A DNA stretch of 64,000 nucleotides from Streptomyces sp. NRRL WC-3605. Lineage in GTDB: Bacteria > Actinomycetota > Actinomycetes > Streptomycetales > Streptomycetaceae. The position numbers were made by a program, and so were the translations under genes. The notes below the pieces were generated by a model, which saw nothing but the letters and a program-made list of their open reading frames with translations, searched no databases and was not told the origin of the DNA. Every line of letters begins with the position of its first letter. The first letter of the stretch is position 1. Where the stretch lies: positions 70,488 through 134,487 of the forward strand of contig NZ_LLZN01000024.1 in NCBI RefSeq assembly GCF_001509795.1, read 5' to 3'. Below, piece by piece: positions 27,710-37,382 of this stretch.

Positions 27710-29035
27710 TCACAGACCCGGAATCCGGCCGTTGCGGAAGAGGTCCACGAAGATCTGGTGGTCGGTGCGCGCGCGTGCGCCGTAGTCGTGCGCGAAGGAG
27801 ACCAGCAGTTCGGAGAAGTTCGCCTCGTCGGCCGCGATCGCCGCGTCGATGGCGCGCTCGGTGGAGAACGGCACCAGCGACTCGCCGGAGGTGTCGTCCG
27901 CCGCCGCGTGCATCGCCGCGGTGGCCCGGCCGAGGTCGGCGACGACGGCCGCGATCTCCTCCGGGTCGTCGATGTCGCTCCAGTCCAGGTCCACGGCGTA
28001 CGGCGAGACCTCCGCGACCAGCTGGCCCGCGCCGTCCAGCTCCGTCCAGCCGAGCCAGGGGTCGGCGTGCGCCTGGAGGGCGCGCTGGGAGATCACCGTG
28101 CGGTGGCCCTCGTGCTGGAAGTACCCGGCGATCGCCGGATCCGTGATGTGCCGGGAGACGGCCGGGGTCTGGGCCTGCTTGATGTAGATCACCACATCGT
28201 TCTCCAGGGCGTCGCTGTGGCCCTCGAGCAGGATGTTGTACGACGGCAGCCCAGCCGAGCCGATGCCGATGCCGCGCCGCCCCACGACGTCCTTCACACG
28301 GTAGGAGTCCGGGCGGGCCAGCGAGGCGTCCGGCAGCGTCTCCAGATAGCCGTCGAAGGCCGCGAGCACCTTGTACCGCGTGGCGGCGTCCAGCTCGATG
28401 GAACCGCCACCGGGCGCGAAACGGCGCTCGAAGTCGCGGATCTCCGTCATCGAGTCCAGCAGCTCGAAGCGGGTCAGCGAGCGGGCGGCACGCAGGGCGC
28501 CCAGCAGCGGGCCCTCGGCGGTGTCCAGCGTGAAGGGCGGCACCTCGTCCCTCTTGGCGCCGGTCGCGAGGGCGTGGATGCGCGCGCGGTAGGCGCCCGC
28601 GTAGATCCGCACCAGCTCGGTGATCTGGTCGTCGCCGAGCGCCTTGGCGTAGCCGATGAGGGCGACGGAGGCGGCGAAGCGCTTGAGGTCCCAGGTGAAC
28701 GGACCGACGTAGGCCTCGTCGAAGTCGTTGACGTTGAAGACCAGGCGGCCGTTGGAGTCCATGTACGTGCCGAAGTTCTCCGCGTGCAGGTCGCCGTGGA
28801 TCCACACGCGCGAGGTGCGCTCGTCCAGGTACGGGCCGCCCCGCTTCTCGGCGTCGAGGTCGTGGTAGAAGAGGCCCGCCGTGCCCCGGTAGAACGCGAA
28901 GGCCGAGGCCGCCATCTTCCGGAACTTCACGCGGAACGCGGCCGGGTCGGCGGCCAGGAGCTCGCCGAACGCGGTGTCGAAGACGGCGAGGATCTCGTCG
29001 CCGCGCTGCTCGTCGTTGAGCTGGGGGACCGACAT
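27710..29035 (-). CDS. DUF2252 protein (kinase-like fold)
   Basis: A 441-residue cytoplasmic protein of the DUF2252 family, which is related to aminoglycoside/choline kinase folds. Kinase-like motifs are present: WIHGDLHAENFG (like the HGDlHxxN catalytic loop) and NVNDFDEAYVGPFTWDLKR (like the IDFD metal motif). The Gly-rich nucleotide loop is not obvious. No biochemical function is established that I know of. ATG 29035 has ribosome site AGGAGG. A perfect palindrome lies 26 nt upstream of the start. It is divergent from dnaE. Confidence 0.88.
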   Translation of the reverse strand: MSVPQLNDEQRGDEILAVFDTAFGELLAADPAAFRVKFRKMAASAFAFYRGTAGLFYHDLDAEKRGGPYLDERTSRVWIHGDLHAENFGTYMDSNGRLVFNVNDFDEAYVGPFTWDLKRFAASVALIGYAKALGDDQITELVRIYAGAYRARIHALATGAKRDEVPPFTLDTAEGPLLGALRAARSLTRFELLDSMTEIRDFERRFAPGGGSIELDAATRYKVLAAFDGYLETLPDASLARPDSYRVKDVVGRRGIGIGSAGLPSYNILLEGHSDALENDVVIYIKQAQTPAVSRHITDPAIAGYFQHEGHRTVISQRALQAHADPWLGWTELDGAGQLVAEVSPYAVDLDWSDIDDPEEIAAVVADLGRATAAMHAAADDTSGESLVPFSTERAIDAAIAADEANFSELLVSFAHDYGARARTDHQIFVDLFRNGRIPGL

Positions 29036-29060
29036 CGCTGGGTGCCTCCTGGTGCATGTG

Positions 29061-29081
29061 TACGACAGCGTTTCTGTCGTA
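29061..29081. promoter_or_regulatory. palindromic operator candidate upstream of the DUF2252 gene
   Basis: TACGACAG and CTGTCGTA form perfect 8-bp arms around CGTTT. The 21-bp site lies 26-46 nt upstream of the DUF2252 ATG and about 170 nt from dnaE. Size and symmetry are those of a dimeric repressor site. The regulator is unknown. Confidence 0.6.
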
Positions 29082-29250
29082 TCGAACGGGCGGGCCCGCC
29101 GGAAAGTGCCCGCGGGCCTCGGGGGGTGGGCCTCGTTGTGAAGGTACGCGGGGCAGACCCGTAGGTGTCAGTCCCGAGGCATAGACTTCGACGCTGTCCC
29201 CGGAAGTGTCCGCCCGCCTGTCACCGAGTGTTTTCCATGGAGGCCACGTC

Positions 29251-32200
29251 GTGTCGAAGCCGCCGTTCACGCACCTGCACGTCCACACCCAGTACTCGCT
29301 GCTGGACGGTGCCGCGCGGCTGAAGGACATGTTCGACGCGTGCAACGAGATGGGCATGACCCATATCGCCATGTCCGACCACGGCAACCTCCACGGGGCG
29401 TACGACTTCTTCCACTCCGCGCAGAAGGCCGGGATCACCCCGATCATCGGGATCGAGGCCTATGTCGCCCCCGAGTCCCGGCGCAACAAGCGCAAGATCC
29501 AGTGGGGCCAGCCGCACCAGAAGCGCGACGACGTCTCCGGTTCCGGCGGTTACACCCACAAGACGATGTGGGCCGTGAACAGCAAGGGGCTGCACAACCT
29601 CTTCCGCCTCTCGTCCGACGCCTACGCCGAGGGCTGGCTCCAGAAGTGGCCCCGGATGGACAAGGAGACCATCTCCCAGTGGTCCGAGGGGATCGTGGCC
29701 TCCACCGGCTGCCCCTCTGGCGAGGTCCAGACGCGGCTGCGGCTCGGCCAGTTCGACGAGGCGCTCAAGGCGGCCGCCGACTACCAGGACATCTTCGGCA
29801 AGGACCGGTACTTCCTGGAGCTGATGGACCACGGCATCGACATCGAGCACCGGGTCCGCGACGGCCTGCTGGAGATCGGCAGGAAGCTCGGCATCCCGCC
29901 CCTGGTGACGAACGACTCTCACTACACGTACGCGCACGAGGCGACCGCCCACGACGCCCTGCTCTGCATCCAGACCGGCAAGAACCTCTCCGACCCGGAC
30001 CGCTTCAAGTTCGACGGCACCGGCTACTACCTGAAGTCCACGGACGAGATGTACGCCATCGACTCCTCGGACGCCTGGCAGGAGGGCTGCGCCAACACGC
30101 TGCTGATCGCCGAGATGGTCGACACCACGGGCATGTTCGAGAAGCGCGACCTCATGCCCAAGTTCGACATCCCCGAGGGCTACACCGAGGTCACCTGGTT
30201 CAAGGAGGAGGTCCGCCGCGGCATGGAGCGCCGCTTCCCCGGCGGCATCCCCGAGGACCGGCAGAAGCAGGCCGACTACGAGATGGACGTCATCATCTCG
30301 ATGGGCTTCCCCGGCTACTTCCTCGTCGTCGCCGACTTCATCATGTGGGCGAAGAACAACGGCATCGCGGTCGGCCCCGGCCGAGGCTCCGCGGCCGGCT
30401 CGATCGTCGCGTACGCCATGGGCATCACGGACCTCGACCCCATCCCGCACGGCCTGATCTTCGAGCGGTTCCTCAACCCCGAGCGCATCTCCATGCCCGA
30501 CGTCGACATCGACTTCGACGAGCGCCGGCGCGTCGAGGTGATCCGGTACGTGACGGAGAAGTACGGCGCCGACAAGGTCGCCATGATCGGCACCTACGGC
30601 ACCATCAAGGCCAAGAACGCGATCAAGGACTCCGCGCGCGTGCTGGGCTACCCGTACGCGATGGGTGACCGCATCACCAAGGCCATGCCCGCCGACGTCC
30701 TCGGCAAGGGCATCCCGCTCTCCGGCATCACCGACCCGAACCACCCCCGGTACTCGGAGGCGGGCGAGGTCCGCTCGATGTACGAGAACGAACCGGACGT
30801 GAAGAAGGTCATCGACACCGCGCGCGGCGTGGAGGGCCTGGTCCGGCAGATGGGCGTGCACGCCGCCGGCGTGATCATGTCCAGCGAGACCATCACCGAG
30901 CACGTGCCCGTCTGGGTCCGGCACACCGACGGCGTGACCATCACGCAGTGGGACTACCCGAGCTGTGAGTCGCTCGGCCTGCTGAAGATGGACTTCCTCG
31001 GCCTGCGGAACCTGACGATCATGGACGACGCCGTGAAGATGGTGAAGTCCAACAAGGGGATCGACATCGATCTCCTGAGCCTCCCGCTGGACGACCCGAC
31101 GACATTCGAGCTGCTCCAGCGCGGCGACACCCTCGGCGTCTTCCAGTTCGACGGCGGCCCCATGCGCTCCCTGCTGCGCCTGATGAAGCCGGACAACTTC
31201 GAAGACATCTCCGCCGTGTCGGCCCTGTACCGCCCGGGCCCCATGGGCATGAACTCCCACACGAACTACGCGCTGCGCAAGAACGGGCAGCAGGAGATCA
31301 CGCCCATCCACAAGGAGCTCGAGGAGCCCCTGAAGGAGGTCCTGGACGTCACCTACGGCCTGATCGTCTACCAGGAGCAGGTGCAGAAGGCCGCCCAGAT
31401 CGTCGCCGGCTACTCGCTCGGCGAGGCCGACATCCTCCGCCGTGTGATGGGCAAGAAGAAGCCCGAGGAGCTGGCGAAGAACTTCACGATCTTCCAGGCC
31501 GGCGCCCGCAAGAACGGCTACAGCGACGAGGCCATCCAGGCCCTGTGGGACGTGCTGGTCCCGTTCGCCGGCTACGCGTTCAACAAGGCGCACTCGGCCG
31601 CGTACGGCCTGGTGTCGTACTGGACCGCCTACCTCAAGGCGAACCACCCGGCCGAGTACATGGCCGCGCTGCTCACGTCCGTCAAGGACGACAAGGACAA
31701 GTCGGCGATCTACCTCAACGAGTGCCGCCGCATGGGCATCCGCGTGCTCCCGCCGAACGTGAACGAGTCGGTGCACAACTTCGCCGCCCAGGGCGACGAC
31801 GTGATCCTCTTCGGCCTGGAAGCCGTCCGCAACGTCGGCACCAACGTCGTCGAGTCGATCATCAAGAGCCGCAAGGCGAAGGGGAAGTACTCCTCCTTCC
31901 CCGACTACCTCGACAAGATCGACGCGGCCGCCTGCAACAAGCGGACCACCGAATCGCTGATCAAGGCGGGCGCGTTCGACAGCCTCGGGCACACCCGCAA
32001 GGGCCTCACGGCCCACTTCGAGCCGATGATCGACAACGTGGTGGCGGTCAAGCGCAAGGAGGCCGAGGGCCAGTTCGACCTCTTCGGCGGGATGGGCGAG
32101 GAGCAGAGCGACGAGCCCGGCTTCGGACTCGACGTGCAGTTCACCGACGAGGAGTGGGACAAGACCTATCTGCTCGCCCAGGAGCGGGAGATGCTCGGTC

Positions 32201-32790
32201 TGTACGTCTCCGACCACCCGCTGTTCGGCCTGGAGCACGTGCTGTCCGACAAGGCGGACGCGGGCATCTCGCAGCTCACCGGCGGTGAGCACGCGGACGG
32301 CGCGGTCGTCACCATCGGCGGCATTATCTCGGGCCTCCAGCGCAAGATGACCAAGCAGGGCAACGCCTGGGCGATCGCCACGGTCGAGGACCTCGCGGGC
32401 TCCATCGAGTGCATGTTCTTCCCGGCGACCTACCAGCTCGTGTCGACCCAACTCGTCGAGGACGCGGTCGTGTTCGTCAAGGGCAGGCTCGACAAGCGCG
32501 AGGACGTGCCGCGGCTCGTCGCGATGGAGCTCCAGGTGCCCGACCTGTCCAACGCGGGCGCCAACGCGCCGGTGATCCTCACCATCCCGGCCACCCGGGT
32601 CACCCCGCCGATGGTCAGCCGGCTCGGCGAGATCCTCACCCACCACAAGGGCGAGAGCGAGGTCCGCATCAAGCTCCAGGGCCCGACCAGGACGACCGTG
32701 CTGCGGCTCGACCGGCACCGGGTGAAGCCCGATCCGGCGCTGTTCGGCGATCTCAAGGTGCTGCTCGGCCCGTCCTGCCTGGCCGGCTGA
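29251..32790 (+). CDS. dnaE: DNA polymerase III alpha subunit DnaE
   Basis: The replicative polymerase catalytic subunit, 1179 residues. The N-terminal PHP domain starts [19 protein letters not shown]. The palm carries [12 protein letters not shown] with catalytic Asp417 and Asp419, after [18 protein letters not shown]. The C-terminal part has the OB-fold ([19 protein letters not shown]). Start is GTG 29251, with GGAGG just upstream; in-frame codons run back to 29206 without support. TAGACT (29182-29187) may be the -10. The gene is monocistronic, with a terminator 23 nt after the stop. Confidence 0.98.
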   Translation: MSKPPFTHLHVHTQYSLLDGAARLKDMFDACNEMGMTHIAMSDHGNLHGAYDFFHSAQKAGITPIIGIEAYVAPESRRNKRKIQWGQPHQKRDDVSGSGGYTHKTMWAVNSKGLHNLFRLSSDAYAEGWLQKWPRMDKETISQWSEGIVASTGCPSGEVQTRLRLGQFDEALKAAADYQDIFGKDRYFLELMDHGIDIEHRVRDGLLEIGRKLGIPPLVTNDSHYTYAHEATAHDALLCIQTGKNLSDPDRFKFDGTGYYLKSTDEMYAIDSSDAWQEGCANTLLIAEMVDTTGMFEKRDLMPKFDIPEGYTEVTWFKEEVRRGMERRFPGGIPEDRQKQADYEMDVIISMGFPGYFLVVADFIMWAKNNGIAVGPGRGSAAGSIVAYAMGITDLDPIPHGLIFERFLNPERISMPDVDIDFDERRRVEVIRYVTEKYGADKVAMIGTYGTIKAKNAIKDSARVLGYPYAMGDRITKAMPADVLGKGIPLSGITDPNHPRYSEAGEVRSMYENEPDVKKVIDTARGVEGLVRQMGVHAAGVIMSSETITEHVPVWVRHTDGVTITQWDYPSCESLGLLKMDFLGLRNLTIMDDAVKMVKSNKGIDIDLLSLPLDDPTTFELLQRGDTLGVFQFDGGPMRSLLRLMKPDNFEDISAVSALYRPGPMGMNSHTNYALRKNGQQEITPIHKELEEPLKEVLDVTYGLIVYQEQVQKAAQIVAGYSLGEADILRRVMGKKKPEELAKNFTIFQAGARKNGYSDEAIQALWDVLVPFAGYAFNKAHSAAYGLVSYWTAYLKANHPAEYMAALLTSVKDDKDKSAIYLNECRRMGIRVLPPNVNESVHNFAAQGDDVILFGLEAVRNVGTNVVESIIKSRKAKGKYSSFPDYLDKIDAAACNKRTTESLIKAGAFDSLGHTRKGLTAHFEPMIDNVVAVKRKEAEGQFDLFGGMGEEQSDEPGFGLDVQFTDEEWDKTYLLAQEREMLGLYVSDHPLFGLEHVLSDKADAGISQLTGGEHADGAVVTIGGIISGLQRKMTKQGNAWAIATVEDLAGSIECMFFPATYQLVSTQLVEDAVVFVKGRLDKREDVPRLVAMELQVPDLSNAGANAPVILTIPATRVTPPMVSRLGEILTHHKGESEVRIKLQGPTRTTVLRLDRHRVKPDPALFGDLKVLLGPSCLAG

Positions 32791-32812
32791 CCGGACTTCC
32801 GCGGCCGTACGA

Positions 32813-32844
32813 AAGGGGCGCCTCCCGCACGGGACGCGCCCCTT
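32813..32844. terminator. dnaE terminator
   Basis: AAGGGGCGC (32813-32821) pairs with GCGCCCCTT (32836-32844). It lies between dnaE and the convergent small gene and can serve both. Confidence 0.8.
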
Positions 32845-32880
32845 CGTCGTAGCCGGGTCTCAACAACCCTTACGCAGATC

Positions 32881-33045
32881 TCAATTGTGGCCGAAGCGCT
32901 TCTGCCGGCCCTTGCGGGCGATGTCGCCCGGGCTCGCCTGCGCGAGCGCGGGCTCCGCCGGCGACTCCATCACCGTGGTGTCGGTCTGCCGGGCACCACG
33001 CGCGGACTGGGGCTGCTTACGGTCCTGCTTCTTGTTCTTGGCCAT
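32881..33045 (-). CDS. small basic protein of unknown function (54 aa)
   Basis: ATG 33045 is preceded by AGGAGG at 7-12 nt, an ideal ribosome site. The product is 54 residues, MAKNKKQDRKQPQSARGARQ at its start and RKGRQKRFGHN at its end, with a small acidic stretch (VMESPAEPALAQ) in between. It has no hydrophobic segment. It is very basic and probably disordered, like ribosome- or nucleic-acid-associated small proteins. I do not know a function. It is convergent with dnaE. Confidence 0.75.
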   Translation of the reverse strand: MAKNKKQDRKQPQSARGARQTDTTVMESPAEPALAQASPGDIARKGRQKRFGHN

Positions 33046-33103
33046 GGTGATCTGCCTCCTGTGGGGGATCTAGGGGCCAGGGCCGGGACCAGATTCACAT
33101 AGG

Positions 33104-33131
33104 CTGACAAAGAGTGCATGTCGGATAATTA
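33104..33131 (+). promoter_or_regulatory. candidate promoter upstream of the NYN gene
   Basis: CTGACA (33104-33109) and TAATTA (33126-33131) are separated by 16 nt in an unusually AT-rich stretch of the 238-nt divergent gap. Start of transcription would leave a leader of about 145 nt. Weak evidence only. Confidence 0.3.
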
Positions 33132-33283
33132 CCCTGTGTAGTGGCGGTTGTCGGGACGCCCGCCCCGCCAAGGCGCCGACCCGTTACGCCGAAACGCCAC
33201 GCCGAAGATCGAGTTCGGCCCGTTAACCCCCGCACGGTCGGGCAGACTCGAAGGAAGCCTGAAGCAAACCTCCCGGGAAGAGG

Positions 33284-34507
33284 GTGAGTCGTGTGGACCG
33301 CTGCATCGTCCTGGTGGACGCCGGGTATCTGCTGGGGGCCGCCGCCAGCCTGCTCGCCGGGGAACCCTCCCGGTCACGGATCAGCGTCGACCACGCCGCC
33401 CTCATCCAGGCGTTGCGCACCTGCGCCGAGTCGGACACCCAGCAGCCCCTGCTGCGCATCTACTGGTTCGACGGCGCCCCCGACCGCGTGCCCCAGCCCG
33501 AGCACCGCCGCCTGCGCGTGATGCCGCGGGTCACCGTCCGGCTGGGCGCCCTGACCCGCAGCGACGGCCGCTGGGCGCAGAAGGGGGTGGACGCCGCGAT
33601 GCACGCCGAACTCACCGAGCTCGCCCGCAACCGCGCCTGCTCCGACGTCGTGCTGGTCACCGGCGACGGCGACCTGCTCCCCGGCATGATGGCCGCCAAG
33701 GAGCACGGCGTCGCCGTGCACCTGTGGGCCGTGCAGGCCGCCGACGGCGACTACAACCAGTCCGAGGACCTGGTCGCCGAGGCGGACGAACGCCGGGTGC
33801 TCGACCGCGCCTGGATCACCCAGGCCGTACGCGCCAAGGAACTCACCGGCGTGTGCGCGCCACCGCCGGTGCCCCGCCCGGAGATCGCCGCGATCCTGTC
33901 GGCGCCGCTGCCGGACTCCACGCTCGGCGCGCGGACGGAACGCCCTTCCGAGGAGCCCGAACACGCCCCGGCCGCCGGCACGGACACCGGTGCCCCCGAA
34001 CGGGTCCCGGCGTCCAAGGGCGTCCCCACCCCGAAAGACCTCGCCGCCCTGCGCGCGCCCGGCGTCCAGCACCCGCAGCCCCCGGCGAACGCGACCCTGC
34101 GCTGGTCCTCGGACAAGGGCTGGGTCGACCGCCCCGGCACCGCGTCCGAGCCGCCCGAGATCGCTGCCATGCCGACCCTCGCGCAGCTCACCACCGCCGA
34201 GCAGCGCTGGGCCGACCGCGAGGAGGACATCACGACGGTCGGCGGCGACCCGTACGAGGTCGGCCAGGTCTTCGCGCGCCGCTGGATGGGCCGGCTCGGG
34301 GAGCAGGGGCACCTGCAGAAGCTGTCGGCCATGTACCCGCGCATCCCGCACCGCATCGACGGCGAGCTGCTGCGGTACGCGGCCCGCTTCGGGCTGCTCG
34401 CCCACAAGGACGACCAGATCGACGAGCACGACCGGTACGCGATCCGGGCCGGGTTCTGGCGCGAGATCGACGTCCGCACGGCCGAGCACGCGTCCGCCGC
34501 CGACTGA
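33284..34507 (+). CDS. NYN/PIN-like nuclease-domain protein
   Basis: The 407-residue cytoplasmic protein begins with a NYN domain (about 1-180), a PIN-like fold often acting on RNA. Acidic residues that usually hold the metal are present: LVDAGYLLGAA at the N-terminus, and LVTGDGDLLPGMMAAKEHG with VHLWAVQAADGDYN further on. A Pro/Ala/Glu-rich linker (about 200-300) leads to a conserved C-terminal domain (AQLTTAEQRWADRE to the end) of unknown role. Start is GTG 33284 after GGGAAGAGGG. RNA processing is the likely role; substrate unknown. Confidence 0.85.
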   Translation: MSRVDRCIVLVDAGYLLGAAASLLAGEPSRSRISVDHAALIQALRTCAESDTQQPLLRIYWFDGAPDRVPQPEHRRLRVMPRVTVRLGALTRSDGRWAQKGVDAAMHAELTELARNRACSDVVLVTGDGDLLPGMMAAKEHGVAVHLWAVQAADGDYNQSEDLVAEADERRVLDRAWITQAVRAKELTGVCAPPPVPRPEIAAILSAPLPDSTLGARTERPSEEPEHAPAAGTDTGAPERVPASKGVPTPKDLAALRAPGVQHPQPPANATLRWSSDKGWVDRPGTASEPPEIAAMPTLAQLTTAEQRWADREEDITTVGGDPYEVGQVFARRWMGRLGEQGHLQKLSAMYPRIPHRIDGELLRYAARFGLLAHKDDQIDEHDRYAIRAGFWREIDVRTAEHASAAD

Positions 34508-34604
34508 GCCCCCCCGCCGCGCGCCAGGCGTGCCGACGCGGGCGGCGAGCAGGCGATTCGCCGCGACCGGCCGCCCCGGGGACGGATCGGGCACCCGGAC
34601 CCCG

Positions 34605-34610
34605 TACCCT
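34605..34610 (+). promoter_or_regulatory. -10 element for the ABC transporter operon
   Basis: TACCCT ends 8 nt before GTG 34619, consistent with a leaderless transcript of the exporter genes. Confidence 0.4.
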
Positions 34611-34618
34611 CGTGCCTT

Positions 34619-35638
34619 GTGAGTACGCGCGCGGGACAGGCACTTCGGCACGGTGGTGACGTCGTGTGTGCCGTGCGCGGGCTGACCAAGACCTACCCGG
34701 CCGTCCGGGGGCGCCGCGGAGCACCCGGCACGCCCGCGCTGCGGGCCACCGACGACGTCCGGCTCGACATCGCGCAGGGCGAGATCTTCGGGCTGCTCGG
34801 CCCGAACGGCGCCGGCAAGACCACCCTCGTACGGCAGCTGACCGGGCTGATGCGGCCCGACTCCGGCAGCGTCGAGATCCTCGGGCACGACATCGTGTGC
34901 CACCCCGAGCGGGCGGCGCGCATCCTCGCCTACCTCGGCCAGGAGTCGTCGGCCCTCGACGAGCTGACCGTGTCCCTCGCCGCCGAGACCACCGGACGGC
35001 TGCGCGGCCTGGACGCCCGGCGGGCCCGGGCCGAGCGGGACGCCGTCCTCGACGAACTTGGGCTCGCCCCGATCGCCGGGCGCCCCCTGAAGAAGCTCTC
35101 CGGAGGCCAGCGCCGGCTGGCCTGCTTCGCCTCCGCCCTGGTGGGGGAGCGGCCACTGCTCGTCCTGGACGAGCCGACCACGGGGATGGACCCGGTGGCC
35201 CGGCGGGCCGTCTGGTCGGCCGTGGACCGCCGGCGGGCCGAGCGGGGCACGACCGTGCTCCTCGTCACCCACAACGTCATCGAGGCCGAGACCGTCCTCG
35301 ACCGGGTCGCCGTCCTCGACCGGGGCCGCGTCATCGCCTGCGACACGCCTTCCGGCCTCAAGGAGCGTGTCGCCGGCGAGGTCCGCGTCGAGCTGCTGTG
35401 GCGGGAGCGGGCACCCCTGGAGGTGCCCGAGGTCGCCGCGCTCCAGGACCGCGCCCTCGAATCCGGCCGCCGCTGGACCCTGCGGCTCGCCCCCGAGGAG
35501 GCCCGCACGGTCGTCGCCACCGTCACCGGCGGAGCCGCCTTCGCCGCGCTGGACGACTTCACGCTCGCCACGCCCAGCCTGGAGGACGTCTACCTGGCGC
35601 TGGGCGGTGCCGCGCAGAAGGGGCTGGTGAAGGCGTGA
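34619..35638 (+). CDS. ABC-2 type exporter, ATP-binding protein
   Basis: The 339-residue ATPase is of the drug/antibiotic exporter class. Walker A is GPNGAGKT (61-68), the signature is KKLSGGQRRLAC, Walker B is LLVLDEPTTGMDP and the switch histidine is in LLVTHNVIEAE. An extra C-terminal region of about 90 residues follows, as in DrrA/CcmA-like members. It energises the permease encoded at 35,727. The stop overlaps a 31-codon ORF (GTGA). The transported substrate is unknown. Confidence 0.92.
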   Translation: MSTRAGQALRHGGDVVCAVRGLTKTYPAVRGRRGAPGTPALRATDDVRLDIAQGEIFGLLGPNGAGKTTLVRQLTGLMRPDSGSVEILGHDIVCHPERAARILAYLGQESSALDELTVSLAAETTGRLRGLDARRARAERDAVLDELGLAPIAGRPLKKLSGGQRRLACFASALVGERPLLVLDEPTTGMDPVARRAVWSAVDRRRAERGTTVLLVTHNVIEAETVLDRVAVLDRGRVIACDTPSGLKERVAGEVRVELLWRERAPLEVPEVAALQDRALESGRRWTLRLAPEEARTVVATVTGGAAFAALDDFTLATPSLEDVYLALGGAAQKGLVKA

Positions 35639-35730
35639 GCACGCTGACCGCCGGACCCGTACTGGACGCCGTACGCGTCACGACCACCGTCGTCTCGATC
35701 CCCCGTGCGAAAGGGAGCAGCGCCACGTGA
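35635..35730 (+). CDS. possible 31-residue ORF between exporter genes
   Basis: The ORF begins with the GTGA that ends the ATPase gene and ends with the GTGA that starts the permease gene, so it would be coupled to both. The product would be MSTLTAGPVLDAVRVTTTVV followed by 11 residues, with no membrane segment. GAAAGGGAGC inside it serves as the permease ribosome site. It may be a real small protein, or only a device to carry ribosomes to the permease start. Confidence 0.4.
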   Translation: MSTLTAGPVLDAVRVTTTVVSIPRAKGSSAT

Positions 35731-36551
35731 GTGTCGTACCCGCCGAGGTTCTGCCGGGCGGCGCCCTGGCCGCGGACGAGACGTCCGGCCGGGCCCCGGC
35801 CGCGCTCGGGCCGCGCGCGCGGCTGTGGCCGTCGCTGTGCGCCGTGTACCGCGCCCAGCTGTCCCGGGCGCGGGTCGCGCGTATCCCGCTGCTGTTCGTG
35901 GCCACCTTCCAGTCGATCGGGATCATGATCCTGATGCGCGGGGTCGTCGACGGCGGGGCCGAGGCGCAGGCCGTGGTGGCCGGCTCGTCGGTGCTCGTCG
36001 TCGCCTTCGTCGCGCTGAACCTGCTCGCCCAGTACTTCGGGCAACTGCGCGCCAGCGGCGGCCTCGACCACTACGCCACGCTGCCCGTGCCGCCCGCGGC
36101 CGTGGTGCTCGGCGCGGCCGGGGCGTACGCCTCCTTCACGGTGCCCGGGACCGTGGTGACCGCGGTGACCGGCTGCCTGCTGTTCGGCCTGCCGATGACC
36201 CACCTGTGGATCCTCGTCGCGGTGATCCCGCTCGCCGGGGCCGCGCTCGCCGGGCTCGGCGCCGCCCTCGGCCTGCTCGCGCCGCGCCCCGAGCTGGCCA
36301 CGCTGCTCGGGCAGCTCGGCATGTCGGCGGCGCTGCTGCTGGGCGTCCTGCCCGCCGACCGGATGCCCGAGGTGGTCCGGTTCGCCCGCGACCTGCTGCC
36401 CTCGACCTACGGCGTGGAGGCGTTCGCGCGGACCTTCGGGGAGGCGCCCGCCTGGGGGTTCGTCCTCGGTGACCTGGCCGTGTGCGCGGTGGTCGGCGTC
36501 GTCTCGCTGGCCGTCGCCACCTGGGCCTACCGCCGGGCGGCCGTCCGGTGA
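35727..36551 (+). CDS. ABC-2 type exporter, permease
   Basis: The 274-residue membrane protein has six hydrophobic segments: about 50-70, 85-105, 125-150, 155-180, 190-205 and 245-268. RVARIPLLFVATFQSIGIM begins the ABC-2 membrane domain, and LLPSTYGVEAFARTFG lies near its end, as in multidrug and antibiotic exporters. Start is GTG 35727 after AAAGGGAG. It forms a pair with the ATPase. Substrate unknown. Confidence 0.88.
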   Translation: MSVVPAEVLPGGALAADETSGRAPAALGPRARLWPSLCAVYRAQLSRARVARIPLLFVATFQSIGIMILMRGVVDGGAEAQAVVAGSSVLVVAFVALNLLAQYFGQLRASGGLDHYATLPVPPAAVVLGAAGAYASFTVPGTVVTAVTGCLLFGLPMTHLWILVAVIPLAGAALAGLGAALGLLAPRPELATLLGQLGMSAALLLGVLPADRMPEVVRFARDLLPSTYGVEAFARTFGEAPAWGFVLGDLAVCAVVGVVSLAVATWAYRRAAVR

Positions 36552-36573
36552 CGCGCCGCGCGGGGCGGCCTGG

Positions 36574-36579
36574 CACGAT
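36574..36579 (+). promoter_or_regulatory. -10-like element for leaderless gene at 36,586
   Basis: CACGAT lies 6 nt before GTG 36586, repeating the layout seen at other genes in the window. Confidence 0.35.
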
Positions 36580-36585
36580 GGCAGG

Positions 36586-37332
36586 GTGACCGCTCCGCTG
36601 ACTCCTCCGCCGCCGCCGCGTGACCCGTCCTCCCCCGGAGGGTGGCAGCAGCCCGCTGCCGGGTACACGGCCGCCGTGCCGCACGACGCCATATCCGACG
36701 CCGCCGGGAGTCCGCAGGGCTCGCCCGGCCCGTACGGCGCGCCGGGCTCGTACGGACAGGACGGTCCCGGTATGAAGACCGAACTGCGCGAGGGCGCCGT
36801 GGTCACCGTGGTGGTCGCGCTCCTCGGCGCGCTGCTGGGCGTGCTGTGGTGGCGGCTGGCGCCCAGCGTGCCGCTCGTGGGGGACGTCGTCGACGACGGC
36901 TGGGTCGTGTACTTCAAGGACTCCGAGGGCGAGCAGGCCATCGGGGTGGACGGAACGTTCACGCTGCTCGCGCTCGCGTTCGGCCTGGTGAGTGCCGTGG
37001 CGGTGTTCCTGTGGCGGCGGCGCGGCGGTGTGCCGCTGGTGGTGGGGCTGGCCCTGGGCGGCTTCCTCGGGTCGCTGCTCGCCTGGCGGATCGGGGTCTG
37101 GCTCGGCCCCACGGAGGACGTCATCGCCCACGCCAAGGCGGTGGGCAAGGGCGTCACCTTCTCGGCGCCGCTGAAGCTGGGCGCGAAGGGGGCCTGGCTG
37201 GCCTGGCCGCTCGCGGCCCTGGTGGTGCACCTCGGGCTGACGGCGCTGTTCGGCCCGCGGGAGCCGGACCCGTACCAGCAGCAGCCCCCACAGGGGCAGG
37301 CGAAGGACACGCACGGCTCACCGGCCGCCTGA
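36586..37332 (+). CDS. membrane protein, DUF2567-like
   Basis: The 248-residue protein has a Pro/Gly/Ser-rich cytoplasmic N-terminus (about 60 residues) and four membrane helices: about 71-90, 124-143, 148-168 and 200-220. Between the first and second is an external segment with DDGWVVYFKDSEGEQAIGVD. The layout resembles actinobacterial DUF2567 proteins, but that match is tentative. The tail is short and polar. Start is GTG 36586, supported by the -10 hexamer. Function unknown. Confidence 0.75.
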   Translation: MTAPLTPPPPPRDPSSPGGWQQPAAGYTAAVPHDAISDAAGSPQGSPGPYGAPGSYGQDGPGMKTELREGAVVTVVVALLGALLGVLWWRLAPSVPLVGDVVDDGWVVYFKDSEGEQAIGVDGTFTLLALAFGLVSAVAVFLWRRRGGVPLVVGLALGGFLGSLLAWRIGVWLGPTEDVIAHAKAVGKGVTFSAPLKLGAKGAWLAWPLAALVVHLGLTALFGPREPDPYQQQPPQGQAKDTHGSPAA

Positions 37333-37343
37333 GGCCGGAGGCC

Positions 37344-37365
37344 CAGGGGGCGGGTCCGCCCCCTG
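37344..37365. terminator. terminator after the 36,586 gene
   Basis: CAGGGGGCGG pairs perfectly with CCGCCCCCTG across a GT loop, 11 nt after the stop, between convergent genes. Confidence 0.7.
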
Positions 37366-37382
37366 AGCGGTGGGCCGTCACC

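Noticed and set aside
29221..32718. An 1165-codon open frame on the - strand opposite dnaE
   Set aside because: Shadow of dnaE. No motif, His/Asp/Val-rich composition, no ribosome site.
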